From assembly GCA_022559985.1 (NCBI GenBank), contig JAFJTR010000026.1, positions 62,001 through 126,000 of the forward strand: DNA of 64,000 nucleotides, in the 5' to 3' direction. Shown in pieces: positions 47,337-58,004 of the stretch (the stretch's first letter is position 1; each line of letters starts with the position of its first letter). The position numbers were made by a program, and so were the translations under genes. The notes below the pieces were generated by a model. The model was not told where the DNA came from, made no database searches, and was given only the letters and a program-made list of their open reading frames with translations. This stretch comes from Parastagonospora avenae f. sp. tritici 18332-5. Taxonomy: Eukaryota; Ascomycota; Dothideomycetes; Pleosporales; Phaeosphaeriaceae.

Positions 47337-48175
47337 TCATCTGGTACCCAATTCCACTGCTGCAGGACTGCTCGGAAGCTCTCCTGGAGCCTGTCCATGG
47401 TGATACGGAAATCCGCCACCAGGCCGCATCGCATACTTCTCAGCAGGCGCCACGCCTGTGTCTTGCAGTTCGCTCCTAGCTCCTCCAGCCCGTTTTTTGT
47501 GTCGCAGCAGCAACCACAAGCCAAGCACGATCGCCACGATGCCTCCGATGCCACCCACTACACCACCTACGATCGCTCCGGTGTTGCTAGAGCACTGTTG
47601 TGCGGTCGAAGTCGACGGACAGCTTGTTGGCGATGCGAACCCGGAAGACAAAGATCCATATGCCGGTCTCGTCGAGACGATTTTGAAATTGTCCAGCCAG
47701 ACGCCTTTATTTGCCCTACAGCAGTCTCCGTATTCTTCTGATCCTCGGGCTCCGCAGCACAAGCTTCCGTCCTCGCATGGCGTGATCAACCAGTCTGTTT
47801 CTGCGCGGCTGACTGTGGAATTATTGTCTCTCACTGTGCCTGATTAGCCCTTGTCGAATCCACGCCTGCACGGGAAAACCTACCATATGGATCTATGCAC
47901 AACTGTAGGCAGTTGCCATCCCTCCATTGTTGATCCGTGCAGCTTTCACGCCAAATGTCGAAGTTCTTGGATATGCAGAGACCGGCACGGTCGGCGCTTG
48001 TGGCGCACCTGTCGCCATCATCGGCATTCGTTCGGCAGCACATGTTCGAGTTTGGACATTTTTGGTATACGGTGGGAGCTGCAGTTGGTGCCGTCACGCC
48101 CTTGGTCCAGCACTGGTCCTGGGCAAGTGTTTGCGCGGCGAAGGCAACGAAGACGTAAATGGCGCGAGACATCAT
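47337..48175 (-). CDS. Cysteine-rich type I membrane protein
   Basis: Two exons (48175-47884 and 47833-47337) encode 262 residues. A signal peptide (SRAIYVFVAFAAQTLAQ) precedes an extracellular region with about fifteen cysteines, including NSNMCC and CEDGSLCCG followed by YGDCC, a pattern common in fungal surface proteins. A Ser/Thr-rich stalk leads to one membrane helix (GAIVGGVVGGIGGIVAIVLGL), then LLLRHKKR and a short cytosolic tail. It may be a cell-wall or stress sensor, or an adhesion protein; no ligand can be inferred. It converges with the HET relic, about 250 bp away. The second Met (48172) is an alternative start. Confidence 0.8.
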
Positions 48176-48930
48176 TTTTGGACGACCACGGTGTGATGCA
48201 AAACTCGAGGAATGAGGTCCCAGAAGGATTTAACGCGCCGGTTGGTGATGTAGGTGAGTCTCAGGGGAGAGAGCTGCCAGTCCCAGTAGAAACCAGCTGA
48301 GCCCTGCGGGGCGGCTTGTAAATCAAAGTAAGCACAGCCATGAGCCGTCTACCGATTATTTGGGTCCAAAGACATAATCTGACCATCGATCTGCTGCAGG
48401 TGGCCCATTCAACAATCTGAAGCTATGCGCAGTATCGCTAGGTTATGAGTGCGAAAAGGCCCTAGCTTTACGCCCTGTAGCTGACACCCCTGCAGTATGT
48501 GTCAGGCTCCTCTGTGATACGTTGGATGCACAGCTTTTGTAATACCAGCTATGTCAGGCGTTGTGCATGTACTACAGTAAGCTGAAAATAGTCAGCTTAC
48601 GTGTTTCACAACGAAGTACCTCTGGCAATGGGCAACAGAAAATGAGCTTCTTAAACTCGGCTTTGTGCACAAATCCACATCATTTGCGGCGTTCACGACG
48701 AAGTACCATTCATTCTGTTGCTACACAATGATGCCCTTGGTCAGAATCGTGTGCATAAACCCATTGCAGGATCTTGGGGGCCTTAATCATTTGTGCGCTT
48801 GGCTTGGTCATGTCTTTCAGCCCCCACCGGGCGGTGCCTGGCATCAGCTTCGCCTCAACATCGCTCCAACAACTCCGAGTCAAATGAAATCCGATTCTGA
48901 CCTGCGGCGCTGAATACCACCCGTTCCGTT
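48176..48930. other. Intergenic, no gene seen
   Basis: Promoter of the membrane protein on one side and 3' flank of the regulator gene on the other. Short frames only. Confidence 0.45.
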
Positions 48931-50813
48931 TCACAGCGTCGATATTTTAGTCAAGGCTTCCCGAACTGATCTCGCGCTTTGCGGAAGTTGGTGAAGCGAC
49001 CTGGATAATATGACCATCTGGTACGGGTCTATGTTTTGTACGTTCTGGTCCTGGATTTCGCCTGGACATAGTCTTTTGTGGAGTATCAGTACCATGTCGA
49101 CGACGTATTGAGGATACGGATCAATAGCCATCAGTGTCGAGGTGATTGTTGATCTCGATCCAAGAACATGTGCGCTTTCATCCACAGGTCTTTCGATTGA
49201 ATAAGGATTTTCCAACCCGAATCTGAGTACATCAAAGGACGCGGGTAGAGCATGATCGCTCATTGAGCGCACCTCTCGAAGGAGGTCTGACCGAGCAGCA
49301 GCTTCGAGTGCCTCCAGCAAAATCAGCACACCAAGACAATGTCGAATTTTGACTTGATATAAGCTGAATCGCAAGCGCTGGTCCAGACATTGAGATATCG
49401 TTTGGCATCTGATTAGCAGAGGTCGAATCGAAACGCTGAATATATCGATCGCGTCAAGCAGTGCTTTCCAAGCGAAGTCAACCTCGCCATCACTCACTCC
49501 CTCGCGAAGAGCTTCTTTGACCGAGGTTATGTTTTTCCAGATATACGTATTGCAGATCGAAGCTGCAGCAACGATCTCTTCCACGCGCTGCCCAACCAAC
49601 TCGACGTCGTCTTTGTGCCAACGTTGCGTTTTGTGTGTAAATGAACCAAGCAGAAAAGCCTTGACTAGACGCCATGTGGGTTCTGAACACGCACCCTTCA
49701 AGCCAGACGTCAATGAAGTCCTGCAGTCTGAGAGTAGAGAGGTGGACGTGTCCCATGTCATTGCCGCCCAATATGCTCGACTTTCGAGGTTCACATAGTT
49801 GAAAGAGATGCCATGGCTTTCAGCAGATTCTGGTGGTCTCAAAGCATTGCACTGTACCACGCTTCGGTGCGATCGGAGCCACTGTAACTGCGACAGTGCA
49901 GTCTGCATACATACAAGGCCGTTGAGACCATCAAGCACCTCGTCTCCCGTGATGCTAAGCGGGATAGGCGTCTGTGCGAAGATGTACAAGGTCAATACAG
50001 ATCGATAGGACGTGCAATTGATCACCCTGAGCATCTCTCTCCTGGCTTTGCGCCACGCTTCTCGAACCGTTGTTTCGACTTTGGCACTTGGTACTCGAGC
50101 GGCTTCTGGTGCGAGCTGTATCCAGTGGCTGGCGAACGCACGCATCGCGAACTTTAATGAGCTCTCGATGCTAAGTTGTTCCCGATCTTGATCTCGCGCC
50201 TTGTTGGTGTCCTGAAGTGAGCTCTGAGCCTCTCTGGTGTATGCGTCGAGCGCTTCAAAGAGCAATCTAGCACTAGAGGGACAGCCTTCGCCTTCTTGGC
50301 TGTGTGAAGACTCAGCTCTGTTCTCCTCTCCGAATCATGGAGCTTACACAAACGGACAGCCATGTATGCCAAGCAAGGCCCCAAAGACTGTGTCGAAACC
50401 TCCGAGAATAATTTCTTCGCACCACCGCGTCAAGACATCCTCCGTATCTACAGCGTGAGGACAATTCCGCTCTTCTAGATCATATGCAACCCGTATTTCA
50501 TCACGCCCATATGATGCCTCGCCCTGTGGTTCGTACGGAATGAAAGGCCTCAGTCTTTCTTTAGAAGCCCTAGAAGATCTCTTCGCATTGTCGACCCACT
50601 ACATTTGGTAAGTACTGAACTTTCAACTATTCAGAATCGGCGATGGCCCGAAGCTTCTCGTACATCATAGGTACATGCTTGCTTCCTTTTCAAGCACCGT
50701 GAGCATGATTTCGATGCATCAGATCGCTTCGCCGCGTCGCAGGCAACGCGTGACTGACGACAGGCATCACAGCTGGAGAATTGGGATCGTTTCGGAGGTG
50801 AGGAGCGTGGCAT
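48931..50813 (-). CDS. Zn(II)2Cys6 transcription factor
   Basis: Three exons (50813-50664, 50598-50348, 50299-48931) encode 589 residues. The N-terminal binuclear cluster has C15-x2-C18-x6-C25-x11-C37-x2-C40-x6-C47, followed by a basic linker (NAKRSSRASKERLRP). The long C-terminal part is helical like the fungal-specific regulatory domain (RFSLYQVKIRHCLGVLILLE, DPYPQYVVDMVLILHKRL). It is expected to be nuclear and to bind CGG-type half sites. Earlier in-frame ATGs at 50870 and at 50936 or beyond would lengthen the N-terminus. Neighbours are a surface protein and an NmrA-like reductase on the same strand; co-regulation is only a guess. Intact. Confidence 0.85.
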
Positions 50814-50997
50814 TACATTCAGTGTATGAAGGATTACAGATGGAGGGATTACGTTGGGGAGGGTTGTCATCGCCAAGGCGCTAAATACTAGGTAGCGTGA
50901 ATTGCTAAGCACAAGACCCACCCGCTGCGTCAACACTTTCCATCAAGTCACGAAAAGTGTCTACATCCAAAACATTCAGATCCACCTCATGATTTGA

Positions 50998-51903
50998 TCA
51001 CAGCTCCATGCATCCTTCCACGACCTCCCTAACCTCCTCCTGCCCCATCTCCTCAACCCCAAGCAACTCATTATCCGTCCTCCCCTCAAAATCACACCCA
51101 TACTCTTGATCAAACATAGCCGTGATGCAAAACCCCAACATCGCCCTCTCCACATCCGCGTCTACCCCCTTCTCCAACTCTCCCCAACTCTCCCTCTTCA
51201 CCGTCTGCGTGTCTGCTTCCACAACATCCCAACCCTCCCCGTCCTTCTCCTGGGCGTAGCGAATAAGCTGGCTCTGCGTCACGCGCGCAGAATTCACATA
51301 GACCAGGCGATTCGCAGTCCCGTCTAGGTTTGTGATGACGCCGATGACTGCTCTGGCTACATCGGCCAGCGTCGTTGCGCTGAAGCGTATGTCTCCGCCG
51401 TTATACAGCGTCGCGGTATGTCTCGTAACGTCAATAATGATGCCCATCTGTATGCCCCAGTCGAGGAACATGCCATTCGCGACGCCTGTCCAGGAGAAGT
51501 GTGGGTTTTCTCTGGCCTTGGAGCGCAGGTAGTTTTGTGTGGTGACTTTGGGCACGCACACGGGGAGGCGCATGGCGAGTGGGTTCAGTGAATCCATGCC
51601 GAATTCGGCGGGGATGAAGCGCTGGACGCCGGCGGCGACGGAGGCGTCGATGAGGATGTTCTGACTGCCGAGTGCGGAGGTCGCAAAGCTGGATATGACG
51701 ACTTGGACATCGTGAAGTGCGGTGGTTAGGGTGGGGATGTGGGTGAAATCGACTTGCTTGATGGTGAGGTTCGCGTGCGGCGCGAGGTTGGAGTGATTCC
51801 CGCCAATGCGGGTGAGGACTGTGACAAGGTAGCCTTCAGAAAGGAGGGCGGAGAGAATGGGGCGGCCGAGATTGCCTGTTGCGCCTGCGAGCGCGATGCG
51901 CAT
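50998..51903 (-). CDS. NmrA-like / isoflavone-reductase-type NAD(P)-binding protein
   Basis: Single exon, 301 residues. The start is MRIALAGATGNLGRPIL, with the Rossmann GATGNLG at residues 7-13; DVQVVISSFATSAL closes the dinucleotide site and AGVQRFIPAEFGMD is the family hallmark after strand 5. It is either a small-molecule reductase or a redox-sensing regulator like NmrA; substrate residues cannot be judged. The frame upstream of 51903 has only a TTG start, so the ATG at 51903 was chosen. A TATAAG element lies about 60 bp upstream. Intact. Confidence 0.85.
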   Translation of the reverse strand: MRIALAGATGNLGRPILSALLSEGYLVTVLTRIGGNHSNLAPHANLTIKQVDFTHIPTLTTALHDVQVVISSFATSALGSQNILIDASVAAGVQRFIPAEFGMDSLNPLAMRLPVCVPKVTTQNYLRSKARENPHFSWTGVANGMFLDWGIQMGIIIDVTRHTATLYNGGDIRFSATTLADVARAVIGVITNLDGTANRLVYVNSARVTQSQLIRYAQEKDGEGWDVVEADTQTVKRESWGELEKGVDADVERAMLGFCITAMFDQEYGCDFEGRTDNELLGVEEMGQEEVREVVEGCMEL

Positions 51904-51962
51904 TGTCGTGGTGTAATGTAGAGTGAAGTTTGGTATTTGCAAATCTGGAAAGGAGAAGGCTA

Positions 51963-51968
51963 CTTATA
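51963..51968 (-). promoter_or_regulatory. TATA box of the NmrA-like gene
   Basis: TATAAG on the minus strand, 60 bp before the ATG at 51903, with an AT-rich leader between them. Confidence 0.45.
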
Positions 51969-52327
51969 CTTGACACAGCGTATCCACTTGACGAGATCAT
52001 TCTGACAAACGACATGTATGATTAGCAAGCTGCGTTCAATTGTGTAGGTTACAGAGAGATTTGGCTGATGTTCGATTCTCGATTAGGAAGTGTCGGATCC
52101 GAGTTTACGAAACTGGTAAAGCGTGACAACCAGGTGGGTATTCGAAGCCATGTTCAAACTGACCAGCTCAAGCTGGAAGCCCCGTTCTTCAAAACCTCGC
52201 TGGCTGGCTCTCCTCTGCTAAGAAGTCTTGAAAGCTGTTGGACGTTATACACGGATTGAATAGATTCGATATGTACGTGGATTAAGTAACAAAAGAGGGT
52301 ATCATTCAAAACGCCAAAACCCACCCA
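51969..52327. other. Intergenic, no gene seen
   Basis: Upstream flank of the NmrA-like gene and 3' flank of the next minus-strand gene. No ORF is supported. Confidence 0.4.
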
Positions 52328-53520
52328 TCAACAATTCACCACCTCATCCACCCTGCCCGCCCTCCCCCCACCAACCATACACGTCCCACTCCCCCCCTCA
52401 TCAAACCACCGACTACACCGATGCCAACTCGGCATATTCTCTCTATCCTCATCTTCATCTCTACACCCGCGTCCACACCCGCCACTCGTCCATTTGACGC
52501 ACCTCGCAAGCTCCGCACACTTTTTGTCGCGCGAGTTCTTACTTTTCTCAAAGTCTGAGAGAGTTTGGCGGGGCAAGAGACGGCGCAGGGTGATGATGGC
52601 GTGCGCGCAGAAATCTGGGATGGGCGAGGGGAGGAGGAATAGGGTATGGGATGTGGTTTGGAGGGATTCGAGGGCGAAGAGTAATTCGTCTGGATCTCGG
52701 GCGAGGAAGGACGGAACTGGTGTTTGGAGCGATATTTTCGAATCTTTGCGCTTGAATTGTGACTTCTGCGGCTTTGCGTCGATGGGTAGAGGTGTGATAG
52801 CCTTGACGAGCGCATCGTCCATTTCTTGCAACGCGGCTTCATCGTCCTCGCCCTCTGTACAGCCTACGCAGCCCAAAAACACCAGGTCCTTCAACTCCAT
52901 CAAGAGTTCGAAGATCATGCGCTGCGGCACAGGTCGCTGTTGAAAAAGCGCAGTAATCGCCGGCAAGAATTTCCGCGCAATCTCGCCGCCAGTGTAGAGA
53001 TTCTTGCCCGCAGAGAAAGGCGCGTTATCAACCATTTGGACTTCGAGTTTGGACATTTGGCGTGAAATGCCGGCGGCGAGATGGCGGATCTGAACTAGCG
53101 GATTTTGTGTGAGGGACGTTTGGAGGGTTGGTGATAGATCTATCACATGTCAGGATGCGCCACGTCTGTGGTGGGATTGGAAGACGTACCCGTAAACGCG
53201 ATCTCGCTAGTAAGCACCACGAGTGCTTCAGCGAGTTGCTTCTCTTTCTCGAGTAGCTCTTTGCGCTGGGATTGCATAGAGCGCCATGGAACGACGAAGC
53301 GAATGCTTTTGCCTTGCGCCTCCACTCTCTTGCCCTCAGTCACTTCGTGGCTTATCTCTGTGACATGGCTCTTCTTTTTTCCTCGACCTTTTTGCGGCCC
53401 TGTATCATCCGGCTGGTATTGTAAGGTCAAGAGGAGATCATTCTGGTCGCGGTGGGCGCGTAGATTGCGCCAAACACCGAGGACGGCGTTGGTGGAGAAG
53501 ATGTGTTGGTATGGCGACAT
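52328..53520 (-). CDS. Conserved protein of unknown function, 380 aa
   Basis: Two exons (53520-53190 and 53139-52328). It starts MSPYQHIFSTNAVLGVWRNL. A basic stretch (KGRGKKKSH) and a helical segment (SMQSQRKELLEKEKQLAEAL) precede the splice; then come LAAGISRQMSKLEVQMVD, YTGGEIARKFLPAITALF and MIFELLMELKDLVFLGCVG. The C-terminal part has Cys/Trp-rich patches (ARCVKWTSGGCGRGC). There is no signal peptide or membrane helix. I do not recognise a family. The open frame extends upstream to 53685 (MPLLGTRGSR), which would add 55 residues, but composition favours 53520. Intact. Confidence 0.7.
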
Positions 53521-53916
53521 GGTGACTTCGCGCCCCCGAAAGGCTATCACATATTTGCTCGAAAGGGTTGAAAGATTGGCGCAACAGAATGCCCGTCCGA
53601 AGTGTTTTGAGATGATGAAGGTGATGAGATGTGATTTGTGATGATTTAGCCTGATGCGGCTTCCTCGCGTACCTAAGAGGGGCAACCGCTACGCGGGACG
53701 CGGTCGCATGTGTCCAGCATGTCCAAGTTCAGATTACCAAATACATGATTCTGATAAATCTATACATACAACGCAACGAGTTGAGCCGAAGATATATGTA
53801 TGCTACATTGCTCGATGACGCTCTTCCATCCCAATGTACCGCCCAAATGCTGACACGCCAAAGAACACCAGAGTATGCATCGCTACATCCAAAGTGAACA
53901 ACATCGAAACGAAACT
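53521..53916. other. Intergenic between two minus-strand genes
   Basis: Promoter of the unknown-function gene and 3' flank of ppt1. No further gene is seen. Confidence 0.4.
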
Positions 53917-55492
53917 TTACATCAACCCATTTGACGCGTACGCCATGGGCTTAACGTCCGGATGCGGCACCGCGTCAAACTTGGTGTACTTGAGCTTGTA
54001 CTCTGGGCCAATCTTGATGAAGGCGCCCTTGTTGTTTGTGCTGTCGCAGTAGTTTGGTGCTGAGAAGACGGTAATGCAGCGGCCGTCGTGCTCAACTTCG
54101 TAGCCTTCCATGCGGACCTCGTGCGATCGGATGATGGCTTCGAGGCCGTTGTTCTCGCAGAAGCGCTTGGTGACATCTGGTCCGAACTGCAGACCAACGC
54201 CACGCTTGCTGGGTCCTCGTCCGGGCGCGGTCTGCGGGTCTGTCCAGAGCATCTCCATCATCAGGCCGGCCTGGCCTGGCTGCCTCTGCTTGAAGCGGTT
54301 CAGCTTCCGTACGTCGTCGAGTGTGACCTTGTCGTCTGAGAAGAGACCGCCGTGGAGAACAAAGTACTTGTCCCCGATCAGTGTGGCCAGAGGCAGCATG
54401 GAGAAGGACTCGGAGAAGATCTTGAACATGCGCTCGCTGTATTTCGCCCTGCACTCGCCCTCAAACCCGTACATGCGGTTCATGTCGTCCGTCTCGTGGT
54501 TGCCGCGGTTGAGAAAGAACTTGTCGGGATACATCCACTTGTAGGCGTACAGGAGTAGCGCGATTTCGGTGGACCAGGATCCTCGATCGACGAAGTCACC
54601 GTTGAAGAGGAAGTGGTTCTTTTCGGAGGGCTTTCCAGCGAGCTTGAAGATGTTCAGCAGATCAAAGTATTGGCCTGTGATGTATTAGCGCTGGCTTTTG
54701 CAGATCCACGTCCGACATACCGTGCGTGTCTCCGCAGACTGTGATCTCGCACCCCTCCTCCACCTTGTGTTCCACCATGGTGGGCTCGTTCTTGACGATG
54801 TCCATGACTGCCAATATGATCTGGAAGGCGTACTTCTTCGCAATCTTCTTGCCGGTCTTGAACTTCTCGATCATGTCTTCGATGAACTCAAGTGTCATCT
54901 TGCCCTCCAGCTTGGGACCCTTGTAGTCTTTCTCGAGGGCCATGTGCTCAATATCCAGCCCCTCTGCGGCTGACGGTGCGTCTTCGACCTCAATTGCCTT
55001 GAGGAAGGCATCGCGCTTGATGATCTTCTCGCATTCGTGCATGCGCAGCTTCGCGTTGGCATCGTTGGGGGCCTTCTTGATGACAAGCTTCCAGTCGCGG
55101 AGAGCTTCGCGGTGCTTGAGGATCGATGTGTTTGCCGAGGCGCGGCGGTAGTAAGCCTGTGCATCTCGTTAGGCCATGGACGATACCAAGCGCTCCCAGT
55201 GAGTGCTACCTTGACATTATTCGGGTCGAGCTCGATGGCCTTGTCGGCGTCTGCTACGGCATATCCATACGACTCAAGCTTGATGTTTGCCTAACGAGCG
55301 GTGTAAGTCGACAGCAACGTGCAGCAGCGACCGCTTGCGTACCTGGGCACGATTTGTGTAGAAAGACGGCTCTTTGTCCCATAATTCGATGGCCTTGGTG
55401 TAGAAGTCTAGCGCGGCAGGCCAGTCCTGGTTCTTGAAAGCTTCGTTGCCCTTGTTCTTGAGCGCCGTGGCTTCTTCCTGTGGATTTCCCAT
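53917..55492 (-). CDS. ppt1: Serine/threonine protein phosphatase 5 (TPR-PP5)
   Basis: Four exons (55492-55343, 55290-55210, 55156-54721, 54674-53917) encode 474 residues. Three TPR units fill the first 115 residues or so (ALKNKGNEAFKNQDWPAALD, AVADADKAIELDPNN, AYYRRASANTSILKHREAL) and bind Hsp90 in this family. The catalytic domain has GDTHGQ (from 218), NGDFVDRGSWS, NRGNHETDDMNRMYGF, VLHGGLF, IIRSHEV and FSAPNYCD. These supply the metal ligands and catalytic His of PPP phosphatases. The start at 55492 (MGNPQEEA) was chosen because the upstream part of the frame is not TPR-like. Its promoter is shared with spt4. Intact. Confidence 0.95.
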
Positions 55493-55775
55493 GATGCGTG
55501 TGGAAGTGCGGGACACGGGCGTGGAATTGCGGTGCACGACGTGGACGGTTTGGGAAAGGACAACGGGTCGCTGCGTGTGTGGCAGGCAGTCGCGATGGAG
55601 CGCAGTTTCCCTAATTGCGTGCGCTTGTAAATAAGAAAGCTATGACGGCTGCTTCACTTGCTCTCTCCAAGCTCCCGCCAAAAGTTATCATCTCGTCCCG
55701 CTCTCGCCTCGCCGCCACCCACGCGCATCAACCAGCCGGCGAACCCAGCCCTACCGCATCCACTAACTGCCCAGG
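55493..55775. promoter_or_regulatory. Bidirectional promoter ppt1/spt4
   Basis: Only 283 bp separate the two divergent start codons, so both promoters must lie here or overlap the genes. No TATA box is obvious, as expected for housekeeping genes. Confidence 0.5.
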
Positions 55776-56777
55776 ATGCCCCGGAAAGGCACCGCCACAG
55801 TCAAGAAGGTCCCCAAGTACGTATCAGAGGATGAGTACGATGACGGATTCGAACGGGAGCGCTCGCCCATGAACATATATGGTCCAGGACGTGTCGCTTT
55901 CGACAGAAGCAGCGCATCTGGTGGCACCATTAATTACGGTACCTCGGACAGCGAGAACGTTGACCCCAGCTTTGCACACGAGCAGCTAAAACTCCCTAAT
56001 GAGGCGCAACGGGACCCAAACAATGGCGCCGGCCAGCCTCGCCAAGATTCTGCCGTCCAACAAAGAAAGGCAAAGGAAGTCTACCACTCTCTCTTCGACA
56101 ACGACGACGACAACGACATCTCACCTGCGAACGAAAGCGTCTCCGACACTCTCACCACACCAATCGCACAGGATCTCACCACACCAAAAGCGCGTCCTCA
56201 GACCAACCGCACCGCGCCTTCGCCCATCACCTCGTGTACACCGCATTCTCGAGTTCGCACCCGTGGAGGAGCCACCAACACCGCCAGTCGCACCGCGAAC
56301 CCTTATCTCAGTAGTCCTGCGAGCAGCTCCCCGAGGCGCCAGCAGCAGCGTCCTAGTCTGAAGTCCAACGTCGGAACCCTCCCCGATCACGCCGACAGCA
56401 TGGCTCAGCAAGGCGCATACATCCCGCCCAACCAGCAGCGCCACATGCGCGCCTGCATGATCTGCTCCATCGTACGCACGCAGCAGCAGTTCACCACTCA
56501 AGGCTGCCCCAACTGCGAAGAGATCCTCGAGCTGGCCGGCAACCCGGAGCAAGTCAACGACTGCACCTCGCAGGTCTTCGAGGGCCTCATCAGCGTTGCC
56601 GACACAAACCGCAGCTGGGTCGCCAGGTATCAGCGCCTCGAAGGCTATGTCCCAGGCGTATATGCAACGCAGGTCGAGGGCATCTTACCTGAGGACATCT
56701 TGATGGCCGTGGAGAATGCCGGAATCAACTACGTCCCGCGCGATGGCAGCGAGCAGGAGATGCTGGGCAAGGAATAG
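55776..56777 (+). CDS. spt4: Transcription elongation factor Spt4 with long N-terminal extension
   Basis: Continuous 333-codon ORF. The last 125 residues (from Met at 56400, MAQQGAYIPPNQQRHMRACM) are Spt4, the zinc-binding partner of Spt5 in DSIF: CMIC, a second pair in GCPNCEEI, TSQVFEGLISVADTNRSWVA, RYQRLEGYVPGVYATQV and INYVPRDGS. The preceding 208 residues are absent from ordinary Spt4 (about 110-120 aa). They are disordered and mixed-charge, with EDEYDDGFERERS, SLFDNDDDNDIS and Ser/Thr-Pro sites. No splice signal is needed to join them. Either this is a real extension, or translation starts at 56400 and the upstream frame is leader. Confidence 0.85.
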   Translation: MPRKGTATVKKVPKYVSEDEYDDGFERERSPMNIYGPGRVAFDRSSASGGTINYGTSDSENVDPSFAHEQLKLPNEAQRDPNNGAGQPRQDSAVQQRKAKEVYHSLFDNDDDNDISPANESVSDTLTTPIAQDLTTPKARPQTNRTAPSPITSCTPHSRVRTRGGATNTASRTANPYLSSPASSSPRRQQQRPSLKSNVGTLPDHADSMAQQGAYIPPNQQRHMRACMICSIVRTQQQFTTQGCPNCEEILELAGNPEQVNDCTSQVFEGLISVADTNRSWVARYQRLEGYVPGVYATQVEGILPEDILMAVENAGINYVPRDGSEQEMLGKE

Positions 56778-57906
56778 GGGTTTGCGCCCAGGACATAAGA
56801 TCCGCCGTCATCTGCTTCACGGGAAATAATGGGGAAATATGTGCATCTTCAGCGACGGAGTTACGGTCATCGGAGCATCGAGATGCTGGGTTTGGAGAAT
56901 TTCTATGGGTGGACATGATGATTCCGGAGTTGTCGTCTCTCGTCGCGACAAAGTATTGTTCGAAAATCATCGAGACACTGGATAATCGCGTCTTCAAGCT
57001 TGATACAAATATACTACGCAAAGCATTACCTTTGGCCCCCTGTTACCAATTGCTGAGTCATCACCGAAGATAGATCAAGTGCAGCTGTTGCGCCATTAAG
57101 AACTCAACAACTTCTCATAAGATTCCATTGCGACCGAGAATCATGTTCTGACAATGCAGCCTCCGCGGCATTGAACGCTTTCATTAGCCGCATGTTGATC
57201 ATCTAGACCCATCCGCTCCTCATCGCCCAACGTCCACATCGTCATCACCCCTTTCCTTCCCACGAAGTCGCAGGGACGCGCGCAAGCGACTTCATGCCTT
57301 ACCTCGCGTACAACTCAAGTCAAGGATACCCAGCGGCTCTAGATTTCAAAGTCTGACCAATAAAATGCGCAGGACATGGGAAATGTGTCGTGCGATTTCC
57401 ATGTTTTCTGGCTGGGAATGACGTCTGGTTCGCGACGGGACGTTAAGCGAGGCGGCAAATCGGGAGCTAGGATTTGGGACTAGATGGGTGACGGAAAACG
57501 GCGCGGGCATTTTGTGAAGGGGTGAGTGAGTGTAATTCTCGGGGAGGATGTTTGGTTTGGTGCTTCGAGGTAGAATCTGGTTTCGTTTTGCGATACTGAG
57601 GAAGTTTCTCCGCGAATGTGCTTCACCATCTGCATCTCCCAGTCACGCCCTGCAAAACACCATCTCCAAAGTCCAGGTCGTCGGACGTTATACAGCAGGG
57701 ATAAAGTATTAACAATGAATCTAGTTTTAGCGTCTTTCTACCGAGAAGCAGAAATGCCATCTAGTCCCATCTCCCTAAGTTTCATCGGGAAATGACCAAC
57801 GATGCGTCGCCAACGGGCATCTATCCCAAAGCAGCCCTTCGTCCAGAAATGACGATCATGAGCAATGATCCCAGCAAGCCATCATCGCCATAGGGCTATT
57901 CGGATC
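56778..57906. other. Intergenic, no gene seen
   Basis: About 1.1 kb with only short random frames, ending in the core promoter of the secreted-protein gene. Confidence 0.5.
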
Positions 57907-57913
57907 TATAAAA
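57907..57913 (+). promoter_or_regulatory. TATA box of the secreted/membrane protein gene
   Basis: TATAAAA lies 92 bp upstream of the ATG at 58005 with a CT-rich, ATG-free stretch before the start. Confidence 0.55.
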
Positions 57914-58004
57914 TCGACTTGTCTGGGCGTTTGTTTGGGTCTGTCACCCAGTCCATTCACTCTCTTCACTACAGTACTTTTCCAAAGCATAACCAAACGC
58001 AACC

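Noticed and set aside
54110..54544. Antisense frame within ppt1
   Set aside because: Fully covered by the conserved phosphatase domain on the other strand.
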